DNA of 64,000 bases, taken from CAZFVY01 sp964522665. Its GTDB lineage: Bacteria > Verrucomicrobiota > Verrucomicrobiia > Limisphaerales > CAZFVY01. Shown in pieces: positions 44,694 through 53,609 of this stretch (within the stretch, counting starts at the first letter, position 1; the number at the start of each line of letters is the position of its first letter). A model generated the notes under the pieces. The model ran no database searches. It was given only the letters and a program-made list of their open reading frames with translations, and was not told the origin of the DNA. The stretch is from NCBI GenBank assembly GCA_964522665.1, contig CAZFVY010000007.1:1-64000 (forward strand), written 5' to 3'. The translations under genes were made by a program, and so were the position numbers.

Positions 44694-46754
44694 TCACAAG
44701 CCCGACCGGACCCGGTAGAAGCGATGCGAGGCGCCGACGGAGGAGGTGGTAAACCGAAAGTTGCCGCCAGACGTGACGGTCTGGAGAGCGGCGCCGGCGT
44801 CGGTCGCCCATGGGCCAGAAAGGGCATCCGCGGCTTCCAACGAATAATTGGCGCCGGTTCCATTGGTCACCAGAAAATCGAGTTGGACTTGCCCGCCGTT
44901 GTTCCACTGCAACGACTGGATTGTGATGCCGATGGGGTTCGTGGTCGCCGTGATCGCCTTGGCGGGTCCGTAGCTCAGCCAGCGGCCGGAAACCAGCGGC
45001 CGAACTTGCAACCGATAATCGCCCGGCGCCGGGGGGTTGAAGGCGAAGGTGTTGGCGGTCGTCACGGTGGAGGCGACGTCCGTCAGTTGGGAGGTATCGG
45101 TGAACGCAATATCATCGAAGTACCAACCGACCTGACCCAACAGCCAGGGTTGGTAGTAATTGCCATAAGCGTATTGGTAGCGAAAGCGGACCTGCAGGAC
45201 TTGTCCCGCGTAGGCGCTCAACGGGATCACAATTTGCTCGTAAGCGGATTGGCCGGCGTCATCGGTCCCTTGGCGACTCCAAACGGTTTCCCAGGAGGAG
45301 GCGTCATTCGTGGAGACCTGGACTTGCGCGATCTCGCCCGACCCGGCGTAAACCAATTGGCTCGCGAATTGAAGGGCGCTGTTTGGTCCGGGATACAGCG
45401 TCTGGTTCAGCGACAACGTCTGATCGGACGGCGGGTTGGCGTGCGCGAGATGGAAGGCGGCGCCGCCGAGCAAGGGAAGTCCCGGATCGATCGGGGCGTA
45501 TCCCCCGGAGGTGTTCGCGGTGAAGTCCGCGGTTGGGTCATTCTCGGCGGCCTCGACGGTCGTGAACGGCGTCAGTCGCGCCTGCCGAAATTCGTAGCTG
45601 GCGGCGGCGCCGACCGGGGAGAAGGTGTAAGGGGTCGGCTGATTGACCCCCACCTGGTCGAGACCGGCGATCGCGGCCGGCGCGTACGTGGGCACGTAGT
45701 CGGCCTTGAGATTCGCGTTGGCCGAGACGACGACGTCCAAGCTGAAGTTCGGGAGATTGTTCCCCGAGAAAGTCACCTGATACGCGCCGTTGCCGGGCGC
45801 CGGGACGGAGTAGCCGCCCGAGTTCGCGGTGACGGCGTAACTGGACGAGCCGCTGAGGCTTACCGTGAGGCCGCCAATCCCTTCCCCCGGATCATAAACG
45901 CCGTTGCCATTAAGATCATAGTAGGCGACCCCGGTGATGAAGGGAGTGAGGCCGTTGCGCGACCCGAAATCCTGGGTGACGAGCTGCGGACCGACGGCGC
46001 CGCTGACGCCATCGACGACCCCAATACCGATTTCCCGAAAGCTCGGGTTGTGAATATTGCTGCGATGTCCGGCGGGCGATTGCATCCCGCCCGGCCCGTA
46101 GCCCCAATCGACTTCGAACCCGGCATGGCCAAAAAAAACGTCCTCGGCGTACGCGAAAACGTTCTCGCCCGCGGTGCTGAAGGTGTAGCCGGCGCCGGTG
46201 ATTCGGTCGAAAGGACTGCCGTTGTCCCAGGAATTATCGTGACCCTGAAACTGATTGGTAAACATGTCCCCCGAGTGCAATCGCGCGGAGGCGATCAGTT
46301 GCGCGTTGAACGACAGGGGCGGCGCCGGCGCGATGGCGTTGAACTGGTTCGTCAAGGCGTTGAGGTCCACGTTATAATAGACGTAAACCGAGCGCACGCC
46401 GGGATCGGTGGTCGTCGCCAGCGCGGCCCCCTGCGCCGCCGGATTCGCCCGCGCCCGGTTGATGAGCTCGAGGTAAAGCTGTTCCTCGTCGGTCGGGTCG
46501 CCGATCGAATATCGGTTCACGCTAAGCGGCCGGAAGGGCGAGACCGCCGGCGCGCCGGGACGCAGCTCGGTCGGGGGCGGTGGCGGCGGCGCCTCGGGCG
46601 TAACCCCGCGAGTCAGGACGGGAAAGAGCGTGGCCGCGCGGAGGTTGATAACCACCAAAAATGGGAGCGCGGCGGCGAAATACACCCAACGGGCGATTCG
46701 CCGCGAATCACCGATTGGGCCTTTGAGGCGCAAATTCATCACGGAAAACTGCAA
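44694..46754 (-). CDS. Secreted CAP-domain (SCP/PR1-like) protein
   Basis: 686 residues. A hydrophobic signal segment near 20-40 is followed by a Pro-rich linker. The CAP domain covers ~90-260, with ELINRARANPAAQG, LIASARLHSGDMFTNQFQGH, the TAGENVFAY motif and SPAGHRSNIHNPSFREIGIG, so the CAP cavity His/Glu residues are present. An SdrD-type B domain follows (YYDLNGNGVYDPGEGIGGLTVSL), then a ~200-residue region with DDIAFTD typical of adhesive modules, and a C-terminal domain ending RFYRVRSGL. Bacterial CAP proteins are secreted and may bind lipids or act as Ca-dependent proteases; neither is certain here. Confidence 0.92.
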   Translation of the reverse strand: MQFSVMNLRLKGPIGDSRRIARWVYFAAALPFLVVINLRAATLFPVLTRGVTPEAPPPPPPTELRPGAPAVSPFRPLSVNRYSIGDPTDEEQLYLELINRARANPAAQGAALATTTDPGVRSVYVYYNVDLNALTNQFNAIAPAPPLSFNAQLIASARLHSGDMFTNQFQGHDNSWDNGSPFDRITGAGYTFSTAGENVFAYAEDVFFGHAGFEVDWGYGPGGMQSPAGHRSNIHNPSFREIGIGVVDGVSGAVGPQLVTQDFGSRNGLTPFITGVAYYDLNGNGVYDPGEGIGGLTVSLSGSSSYAVTANSGGYSVPAPGNGAYQVTFSGNNLPNFSLDVVVSANANLKADYVPTYAPAAIAGLDQVGVNQPTPYTFSPVGAAASYEFRQARLTPFTTVEAAENDPTADFTANTSGGYAPIDPGLPLLGGAAFHLAHANPPSDQTLSLNQTLYPGPNSALQFASQLVYAGSGEIAQVQVSTNDASSWETVWSRQGTDDAGQSAYEQIVIPLSAYAGQVLQVRFRYQYAYGNYYQPWLLGQVGWYFDDIAFTDTSQLTDVASTVTTANTFAFNPPAPGDYRLQVRPLVSGRWLSYGPAKAITATTNPIGITIQSLQWNNGGQVQLDFLVTNGTGANYSLEAADALSGPWATDAGAALQTVTSGGNFRFTTSSVGASHRFYRVRSGL

Positions 46755-47085
46755 CTAAAACCCAATAGCACAACGTATGCCACGCCCCCGGAATGCCTCC
46801 TTGGCCCCGAGCTGCCACGGGTACGCTGGGGCGATCTGGGTTTGGGCCAACGGGCCTCGCAAATGTGCGACCATGATTCTCAACGGGCCGCCGGACCGTC
46901 TGGTTTTCGCCAGCGGCGTGGACGCTCGCCCCGCCCCGACCTCCGCGCGGCGCCGGATTTAGCTTTGATCGGGCGCGCGCGATTGGATAAACTCTCGAGT
47001 GAAACAGAACGCGTGAGGGATGGCGTGCCAGCAATCGCCGGACCCGGGCCGTCCGTCACGCCGCAATCATTCTAATGACTTGAAT
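46755..47085. other. 331-bp divergent intergenic region
   Basis: It separates the CAP-domain gene (minus) from the CBM-like gene (plus) and must hold both promoters. It contains GC-rich sequence and no recognisable repeat copy, operator or RNA. Confidence 0.5.
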
Positions 47086-49368
47086 ATGAGGCGTTCAACT
47101 TTGATCCCGCGGCTCCGAATTTCTTCGCGCGTCGGCGCTGTCGCTGGCCGACTAACAGTTATGCTCGCCCTCGCCTTCGCGCTCTTTAGCGGCGCCGCCG
47201 CCAGCGGGTGGGCGCAGGGAAATCTGTTGCGCAATCCCGGGTTCGAGGAAAGCGCCGCGAGCGGGGAGTTGCCGGCCGGGTGGTCGGTCACGGCGGACAG
47301 CCAGAAGAAGGCGTCGGCAAGCGAGACCGATCCGCACGCGGGAAAACGTTGCCTGGCCATCCCGGCCTTCAGTTCGGTCGAGCAGCTTATCGAGAACGTC
47401 AAGGCCGGAGCCTACGTCGGCCGTTTTTGGGTCAAGTCCGAAACGGAGCAGCGGGTCACGGCGATTCTGACCGACCCGGCGCGCCCGTGGGCGGTTTACA
47501 ATTATTCCGAAACCAAGGTTCCGGCGGGTCAATGGACGGTGGTCGAAGTTTTTTGCGCGGTGGACCGCGACGGATCGTTGACGTTCACCGTGGGCGGGAT
47601 GTCGAAGGAATTTCACGCCTACCACGGCGCCGAGGCGGAAATGCGGTCGCCGATTCTGGTGGATGATTGCGAACTCACGCGATACGAGCCGCCGACGGCG
47701 CCCGCGCTGAGAATCTGGGACGCCAAGCTCGACGAATCGACCGCGCTGACATTGCCGCCGGCGGGTCGCTTGCTCGAGGCGGGCGCGGCGAGCGCCAACA
47801 TTTCGGAAGCGCCGGTCTTCCAGGCGCGGCATCTGGCCGGCACGGTTCGGAAATCCGACGGCGGATTGGTGATCTACGCGTCGGACGGCAAGACGCTCAA
47901 GCGGCGCGCGGTCGTCGCGCCAAGCCCGGCGTTCAAGGTCGCGGAGATCACCCAGGTCACCGCCGCCGGGCGGACCGGCCTGCGGATCACCGCCGCCGGG
48001 GGCGGCGCCAGTTACACGGCGTGGGTTTCGCCGCAGGGAAGCCTCACGATTGAACCGCACAATATCCCGCAGTTTATCGCGCGGGAGGCGCGGATGAGCT
48101 ACGGGATTCTGCCGTCGTTCGTCGGCAGCGACATTTGCTACGCGCCCGCGAAGCTGACGGGATCGGCGCGGGTCGCGATGCCTTCGACGCAATGGTTCGT
48201 CGGCTTGCTGGAGGGGCACGACAGCATGCTGGTGGCGGCGTGGGATTCGCCCGCGCAGGCGGTTTCGCTCGGGCTGTCCGGGACCGGCGAGCAACGCGTG
48301 ATCGACTCGCTCGCCATCGACACGGGCGCGGGAGGGTTCGGGCTTTCGTTGGTGGAACATGCCGGCCTTTGGGCGAAGGAACCGCTGAAGGAAGACTATT
48401 TGGGCGACTACACGCCGCTCGGCTGGGAACGCCCCTTCCCCGCGCGGTGGATGGCGGAGTTTTTTGCCAGCCCGGGCGGCAAGGCGTCGTTCCACGAGCC
48501 GTACAACGACTATTCCTTTCCGATCGCCTACGCCAAGACGCGGATGTGGGGCGTCTGGTTCGAGGATTGGAATCATTATCCGTTTTATTTTGACGGGGCC
48601 AAAACCATCGCGCATTTCGAGAAGAGCTTTGTGCCGCAGGGTGACGCGCTGTTCTACAATTTGGAACCGGCGGCGGCGGACCTTTACTCACCGTGCGAGA
48701 TCGTCCAGCAAATCCTCGGGCCGGAGAAGGCCGCGGCGCTGTTCGACTTCGACGCCAACGGGCTGCGCAAGTTGAAATACTCGACGCCCGCGCTGTTCAT
48801 GTATGATCGCCCGGTTTGCGCCACGACCACGCACCTAGCGCACATCAAGGAAGAGGAGAAGCCGACGGTGGGCGTGAATCTGGCCACGCATCTTTTCGAG
48901 TTCATCCGTGAGATTCGCGGGCGCGTGGACCAATACGCGGCGTACTTCGGCCTGCTAAAAACCTATCTGGCCGAACAGAAGTCCGCCCATCCCGAGCTGG
49001 GGCCGTACATCGGCGACCTCGAACGTCTGGTGACCCAGGCGCAGGCGAACACGAACAAGGTTTACGTGACTCCGCTCGCCAGCGTTCAAGCCCGGACGGA
49101 CTCGATGAAGAAACTGCTCGCGGTCGGAAAAGGGGACGGCTTCGACTGCGGCAGTCTCGACGTGCGCGGTCCCGCCGGCGAGCAGGACGATCTTTGCCGC
49201 CACTACAACCGCCTCGTGCTGCGGCTCGAGCAAACGGCCGCCCTCCAGAGCGGTGATTCGCCGGCCAAGGCGGCCATCGCCCAGGAAATCTGGACGCGTT
49301 CGCGTGAGGTTCTGCGGCGACCGACGCGCTGGGAATCGCGCCGCACGCTTTATTTCTTCGAGCCGTGA
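47086..49368 (+). CDS. Large secreted protein with an N-terminal CBM-like domain, function unknown
   Basis: 760 residues from the ATG at 47086. The signal peptide ends near ASGWAQG. The mature protein starts NLLRNPGFEESAASGELPAGW, the classic opening of CBM4/9-like galactose-binding domains (to ~170). After ~200 is a region I cannot assign; aromatic motifs such as TQWFVGLLEGHDSMLVAAWD and RMWGVWFEDWNHYPFYFDG recall carbohydrate-active proteins, and the last ~200 residues are helical. No catalytic pair can be named. It is followed by the SUMF1-like gene, whose first possible start overlaps this stop (GTGA), so the two are probably one operon. Confidence 0.85.
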   Translation: MRRSTLIPRLRISSRVGAVAGRLTVMLALAFALFSGAAASGWAQGNLLRNPGFEESAASGELPAGWSVTADSQKKASASETDPHAGKRCLAIPAFSSVEQLIENVKAGAYVGRFWVKSETEQRVTAILTDPARPWAVYNYSETKVPAGQWTVVEVFCAVDRDGSLTFTVGGMSKEFHAYHGAEAEMRSPILVDDCELTRYEPPTAPALRIWDAKLDESTALTLPPAGRLLEAGAASANISEAPVFQARHLAGTVRKSDGGLVIYASDGKTLKRRAVVAPSPAFKVAEITQVTAAGRTGLRITAAGGGASYTAWVSPQGSLTIEPHNIPQFIAREARMSYGILPSFVGSDICYAPAKLTGSARVAMPSTQWFVGLLEGHDSMLVAAWDSPAQAVSLGLSGTGEQRVIDSLAIDTGAGGFGLSLVEHAGLWAKEPLKEDYLGDYTPLGWERPFPARWMAEFFASPGGKASFHEPYNDYSFPIAYAKTRMWGVWFEDWNHYPFYFDGAKTIAHFEKSFVPQGDALFYNLEPAAADLYSPCEIVQQILGPEKAAALFDFDANGLRKLKYSTPALFMYDRPVCATTTHLAHIKEEEKPTVGVNLATHLFEFIREIRGRVDQYAAYFGLLKTYLAEQKSAHPELGPYIGDLERLVTQAQANTNKVYVTPLASVQARTDSMKKLLAVGKGDGFDCGSLDVRGPAGEQDDLCRHYNRLVLRLEQTAALQSGDSPAKAAIAQEIWTRSREVLRRPTRWESRRTLYFFEP

Positions 49369-49379
49369 GAGCGCCGGAT

Positions 49380-50261
49380 ATGACAATCTTTCATCGCGCC
49401 GGGGCGCGGGCGGCGTGCCTCGCGGCCGGCTTGATCCTGGCCGGGTGCGGCGGGCCATCAAAACCTGCGGAAGTGGCCGCAACTCCAACGGTGAAGACCG
49501 CCTCGGGCGCGGAGATGGTCTATATTCCGCCCGGCGAATTCATCATGGGCCTGGCCGAGGGACCGATCGACGCGAAGCCGGCGCACGCGGTCAAAGTCGA
49601 TGGCTTCCTGATGGACCGCTTCGAAGTGACGCAGGAGGTTTATGAAAAAGTTCGCGGCCAGAATCCGTCCCGGCAGAAAGGCCCGAAGAATCCCGTCGAG
49701 CAGACGACCTGGTCGAGCGCGGTGAAATTCTGCAACGCGCGGTCGGTCCTGGAGGGGCTGAGTCCCTGCTACGACACCAACTCCTGGACCTGTAATTTCG
49801 ACGCCAGCGGCTATCGCCTGCCGACCGAGGCCGAGTGGGAATACGCCTGCCGGGCCGGCGCCACGAATCAATACTACTTTGGCGACCGGCCGGAGAAACT
49901 GAAATCGTTCGCCTGGTTCGAAGGCAACTCGCAGGCGAAGCCGCACGCGGTGGGCCATTGGGAGCCGAACGCCTGGGGACTGTGCGACATGCTGGGCAAC
50001 GTCGCGGAATGGTGCAATGATTTCTACAGTCCCAAGTATTACAAGAGCAGCCCGCGGGAAAATCCGCGCGGCCCGGCGGACGGCGAGAAGCGGGTCTTGC
50101 GCGGCGGCGCGTGGTCGAGCGCCGCGGAGAATTGCACCGTCTGGGCGCGCAACTGTGACGAGGCCGGCTTTACGGACGTCTGCCTGACGATGGATTCCGA
50201 TGGCTTTCGCTGCGTGCGCCGGGCCACGCCCGCGGAGTTGGCCGCGCTTAAGGCGCGTTAG
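49380..50261 (+). CDS. SUMF1/formylglycine-generating-enzyme-like lipoprotein
   Basis: 293 residues from the ATG at 49380; a GTG at 49365 overlapping the previous stop is possible, but the ATG gives a normal lipoprotein signal (AACLAAGLILAGC). The FGE-sulfatase fold is complete: MVYIPPGEFIMG, VDGFLMDRFEVTQEVYEKV, GYRLPTEAEWEYACRAG, GLCDMLGNVAEWCNDFYS, RVLRGGAWSSAAENC, GFRCVR. In this lipoprotein setting it is more likely a sugar- or kinase-associated binding protein than a true sulfatase activator. No sulfatase is adjacent, and the active-site Cys pair of true FGE cannot be confirmed by eye. Confidence 0.9.
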   Translation: MTIFHRAGARAACLAAGLILAGCGGPSKPAEVAATPTVKTASGAEMVYIPPGEFIMGLAEGPIDAKPAHAVKVDGFLMDRFEVTQEVYEKVRGQNPSRQKGPKNPVEQTTWSSAVKFCNARSVLEGLSPCYDTNSWTCNFDASGYRLPTEAEWEYACRAGATNQYYFGDRPEKLKSFAWFEGNSQAKPHAVGHWEPNAWGLCDMLGNVAEWCNDFYSPKYYKSSPRENPRGPADGEKRVLRGGAWSSAAENCTVWARNCDEAGFTDVCLTMDSDGFRCVRRATPAELAALKAR

Positions 50262-50368
50262 TCGCGGGCGGGGTTGGCCCGATGCGGCGCTAAGAACGAC
50301 GGCCCGAGATCGACTCGGATCGTGCGGCGGGTTTTGGGAGTGGTGGGAGAATTGTCAAAAGGAATTGA

Positions 50369-51520
50369 TTGAAGCGTCGTTGGTGGAAACTCGGACTGAT
50401 CTTGGCCGTAGGCGTCGTGGCCGGCGGAGTCGTTTGGACCTGGCGCCAACCGCCGGAGCCGTCGTACCAGGGGAAGTCGGCGACCGAATGGATCGAGCTG
50501 CAACTCAGTGAGGGATTCCGGTTTAATCCGGACGTGGACAAGGCGTTCGCGGCGATGGGGCCGGCCGCCGAGCCGTACGTCGTTACCGCGCTGCGGCATC
50601 GCAATTCATGGCGTCAAAGCCCTCGCTACGCGAAGCTGTTTAGGAGCCTTCCCTGGTTCGCGCGCAAGCGCCTGCCGATGCCACCGCCGCAATGGAACAC
50701 CCGGGGTGATAATTGGTCGGTCGCCGGCCAGGCGCTCCGGGCCATGGGGCCGGGGCTGGATTCGTATCTGCCTTCGCTCGCTCGGGACGGCAACGTGCAG
50801 GTGCGGCGAGCGGCCGCCGTCCTTTTGGATGCGGCTCCGGGCGACGCGCGGGTGGCTCGCAGGCTGATTCTGTCGGCGTTGGCCGACCCGGACGCCGAGG
50901 TGCGTTTCTTGGCGCTGGGGGCGACCCCGAGGCTCGACGACTCCGTAATTCCGTTGCTCATTGGCTTCCTGGAAAAGGCCAGGAGCACGAATACTTATGA
51001 GCTTGGCGCCCTGGGAATGGCCGCGCAACAGTTAGGCCGCCGGGGGATTCAGGCGCGCGCGGCCGTTCCGGCATTAACGAAGCTATTGGGCGATAACAAC
51101 GAGCACCTGCGTCTGCGCGCGAAACTGGCGTTATTGGAAATCGAGCGCCGGCCGGAAGTCCTCGCGTCGGTGGTCAACGAACTCAGCGCCGCTAACGACT
51201 TTAGCGCCCAGCTTGCGATTCTTGAGTCGCTCGGCCGTCTCGGGCCGGACGCGCGCGCGGCCGTGCCGACGCTGGTTAACCTTTGGCGGATGGCTTCCGA
51301 CCAGATGCGCGAGCCAGAGCGAGCGCTTTCGCTGGGCGGTCCGGGAGTGGTCGCGGTTAAAGCGGCGGCTGGCCCGAGCGATCCGATTAAGGCGGACGAT
51401 CAGGGAGCCAAGGAAAGACGCGCGGCTCAGGCGAGTTGGACCGGCGCATTTCGCGTCGCGTGTGAACGATGTTTGAAGCAGATCGCGCCGGAGGTCGCCG
51501 TGCGGGAGGGGATTCCATGA
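50369..51520 (+). CDS. Membrane-anchored HEAT-like repeat protein, tandem copy 1
   Basis: 383 residues from the TTG at 50369, with AAAAGGA five bases upstream; no ATG fits. N-terminal membrane helix (LGLILAVGVVAGGVVW), then the family signature PEPSYQGKSATEWI, MGPAAEPYVVTALRHRNSW, helical repeats with LPSLARDGNVQVRRAA, LDDSVIPLLIGFL and IQARAAVPALTKLL, and the end CLKQIAPEVAVREGIP. It is the longest copy, with an extra ~40 residues near 320-360. Helices pair in ~35-40-residue HEAT-like units. Function is unknown. The last codons GTG CGG GAG GGG provide the Shine-Dalgarno for copy 2, whose ATG overlaps this TGA. Confidence 0.88.
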   Translation: MKRRWWKLGLILAVGVVAGGVVWTWRQPPEPSYQGKSATEWIELQLSEGFRFNPDVDKAFAAMGPAAEPYVVTALRHRNSWRQSPRYAKLFRSLPWFARKRLPMPPPQWNTRGDNWSVAGQALRAMGPGLDSYLPSLARDGNVQVRRAAAVLLDAAPGDARVARRLILSALADPDAEVRFLALGATPRLDDSVIPLLIGFLEKARSTNTYELGALGMAAQQLGRRGIQARAAVPALTKLLGDNNEHLRLRAKLALLEIERRPEVLASVVNELSAANDFSAQLAILESLGRLGPDARAAVPTLVNLWRMASDQMREPERALSLGGPGVVAVKAAAGPSDPIKADDQGAKERRAAQASWTGAFRVACERCLKQIAPEVAVREGIP

Positions 51521-52560
51521 ACCGTCGCGGTTGGATCATCGTTGGCGTGTCGGCGGCGCTGGCGGTCGCGGCGGCGACCGGGTTGATTTGGGGACAGCGC
51601 CTCCCACCGGAGCCGTCTTTTGAGGGGAAGCCAGCGACCTATTGGATCGACCGCATTCTGGATGGGAGCATGGGCGACTATTCGGATACCAGTGTGTTTC
51701 GGGACATGGGAATGGCGGCGGAGCCGTACGTGGTGGCGGCCTTGCGGCGGCGCAACGGCTGGCGGCAAAGCCAAGGCTACGCCAAGCTGCGCGCGTGGCT
51801 TCCCCGACATTTGCGCGCGCAACTGCCAGGCCCGCGGACACTGCCCCCGAACGACATGCGGTTGCCCATGCAGGCCGCGGCGGCATTGCTGCAAATCGGT
51901 AATTGCGGTCGGTTCTTGCCGTCGTTGGCCCACGACCCAAACGTGCTCGTGCGTCGCACGGCATTTTGGTTGGCGGGATCGGGAGTATGGCGTGGACCGC
52001 TGCCCGCTCCGATGTTGTTCGCCGGCGTCAAAGATTCGGACGCGATGGTGCGCCAACTCGCGGTGGCCGGTTCGCGGTCCCTCGACGACACGGTGATTCC
52101 GCTCCTTATCACCGCTCTCGACGACGATGACGGGGCCGGGAAGGGCCAGCGGGTTCCGGTGCGGGCGGAAGCGGCGCGCGAGCTGGGCTTGCGGGGAGAA
52201 CGCGCGCGCGCCGCGGTTCCCAAACTCGAAGGTCTGCTCCAAGTCCGTCCGCGTGATACGCGCATGTGCGCGCTGATCGCGTTGGCGCGGATCGACCATC
52301 GTCACGACCGGCTGGCCGCGCTCATCAACGAATTGGACACCCTCCCGCCCGAGCGCCTCGAGATTGTCTCCGCGATCGGCGTTTGCGGGACGGCCGCGGC
52401 CGAGGCGGCGCCCACCCTGGTCAAGGTATGGAAAGCCGAGGCGGAAGCCGCGGGTAGTTCCGCCAGTGACGCGAGTTTCGCGCGGCTGGTGCGTCGGGCC
52501 GTCGTGGAGGCTTTGAAGCGGATCGCGCCGGATGTGGCCGCGCGGGAGGGGATCCAATGA
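51517..52560 (+). CDS. Membrane-anchored HEAT-like repeat protein, tandem copy 2
   Basis: 347 residues; the ATG at 51517 overlaps the previous stop as ATGA, with GGGAGGGG five bases before it. Membrane helix after MNRRGW, then PEPSFEGKPATYWIDRIL, MGMAAEPYVVAALRRRNGW, LPSLAHDPNVLVRRTA, LDDTVIPLLITAL, LRGERARAAVPKLEGLL, and the end LKRIAPDVAAREGIQ. Same architecture as copy 1, without its C-terminal insertion. The single N-terminal helix with a short basic front predicts inner-membrane anchoring with the repeats in the periplasm. Confidence 0.88.
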   Translation: MNRRGWIIVGVSAALAVAAATGLIWGQRLPPEPSFEGKPATYWIDRILDGSMGDYSDTSVFRDMGMAAEPYVVAALRRRNGWRQSQGYAKLRAWLPRHLRAQLPGPRTLPPNDMRLPMQAAAALLQIGNCGRFLPSLAHDPNVLVRRTAFWLAGSGVWRGPLPAPMLFAGVKDSDAMVRQLAVAGSRSLDDTVIPLLITALDDDDGAGKGQRVPVRAEAARELGLRGERARAAVPKLEGLLQVRPRDTRMCALIALARIDHRHDRLAALINELDTLPPERLEIVSAIGVCGTAAAEAAPTLVKVWKAEAEAAGSSASDASFARLVRRAVVEALKRIAPDVAAREGIQ

Positions 52561-53609
52561 ACGGGCGCCGCTGGGGCATCGTAGCGGCTCTGGCCCTAGC
52601 CGGCGGGCTGCTGTGGGGCTCACGCCCATCGCCGGAGCCGTCCTACCAGGGCAAGCCGGCGAGTTATTGGGCTACCCGGGCGTTGGATCAAACGCCATTC
52701 CCTCTACCAGCGTCAACCGACCCGTTTCAGACGATGGGAGTCGCGGCGGCGCCCGCGATCGTCGCCGCATTACGGGAGAAGAATTCCTGGCGGCACAAGC
52801 CTATTTACGCAAGGTTCCACGCCCAGCTCCCCTCGCTTCTTCAGCGGCGCCTGCCGCCGCCTCTGCCGCCCAACGACTCGGGATTTGGACACGACTCGGG
52901 ATTTGGACTCGCGTTTCTCGCCGGCCGCGTCTTTCAGCGCTTTGGCGTCGGCTTGGACCCTCTGTTGCCGTCCTTGGTTTCAGACCGAAACGTCCTGGTG
53001 AGACGAGCGGCGGCCCATCTTTTGGTCGCGTCCCCCGCGGACGCGCGCGTGGCCAGCAAGCTAGTTTTCGCGGCGCTTCGAGACCGGGACCCGATTGTGC
53101 GGTTGTTCGCGGTCGCAGCAGCGCGACGAGCCGATGAGTCCGCGATTCCTTTGCTGATCCAGAACTTGAGCAACCAAGACCGGGTCAGGTCCAACGAAGT
53201 CATCTATCTCCGTGCCGCGGCCGCGGACCAGTTGGGTTTATGGGGCGCTCGGGCAACGTCGGCGGTCCCTCAACTGCGGCAGTTATCAGGTGATTTGGAC
53301 GAGGAGACCCGGACCCGCGCGATGGTCGCGCTCTTGCGAATCGAGCGCGACCACGCAATGCTGAATCCTCTGCTCAACGAGTTGCGCCGCGCCGGCAACT
53401 CCCAGATTCGGGTCAGGATCATCGGCGCGTTAGGAGAGTTGGGGCCAGACGCGAGGGAGGCGGCGCCGGCCTTGGTTGATATTTGGAAACGGAAGTCCGA
53501 GTACCTCTCCGACCCGACCGACCGCATGGCGACCTATTTGAGTGAATCGATCGCCAAATCGCTGAAACAGATCGCGCCGGACGTCGCCGCGCGGGAGGGG
53601 ATTGAATGA
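52557..53609 (+). CDS. Membrane-anchored HEAT-like repeat protein, tandem copy 3
   Basis: 350 residues; ATG at 52557 overlaps the previous stop (ATGA). Helix VAALALAGGLLWGS, then PEPSYQGKPASYWATRAL, MGVAAAPAIVAALREKNSW, repeats with LPSLVSDRNVLVRRAA and ADESAIPLLIQNL, LWGARATSAVPQLRQL, and the end LKQIAPDVAAREGIE. A small internal duplication is visible: GFGHDSGFG, from two near-identical GACTCGGGATTTGGA units around 52876-52905. Confidence 0.88.
   Translation: MNGRRWGIVAALALAGGLLWGSRPSPEPSYQGKPASYWATRALDQTPFPLPASTDPFQTMGVAAAPAIVAALREKNSWRHKPIYARFHAQLPSLLQRRLPPPLPPNDSGFGHDSGFGLAFLAGRVFQRFGVGLDPLLPSLVSDRNVLVRRAAAHLLVASPADARVASKLVFAALRDRDPIVRLFAVAAARRADESAIPLLIQNLSNQDRVRSNEVIYLRAAAADQLGLWGARATSAVPQLRQLSGDLDEETRTRAMVALLRIERDHAMLNPLLNELRRAGNSQIRVRIIGALGELGPDAREAAPALVDIWKRKSEYLSDPTDRMATYLSESIAKSLKQIAPDVAAREGIE

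Noticed and set aside
44586..47075. Long open frame (829 codons) on the plus strand
   Set aside because: Antisense to the CAP-domain protein gene, which has motifs and a signal peptide; the shadow has no family features.
47152..48615. Long minus-strand frame opposite the CBM-like gene
   Set aside because: No motifs and Arg-rich; explained as a shadow of the plus-strand gene.
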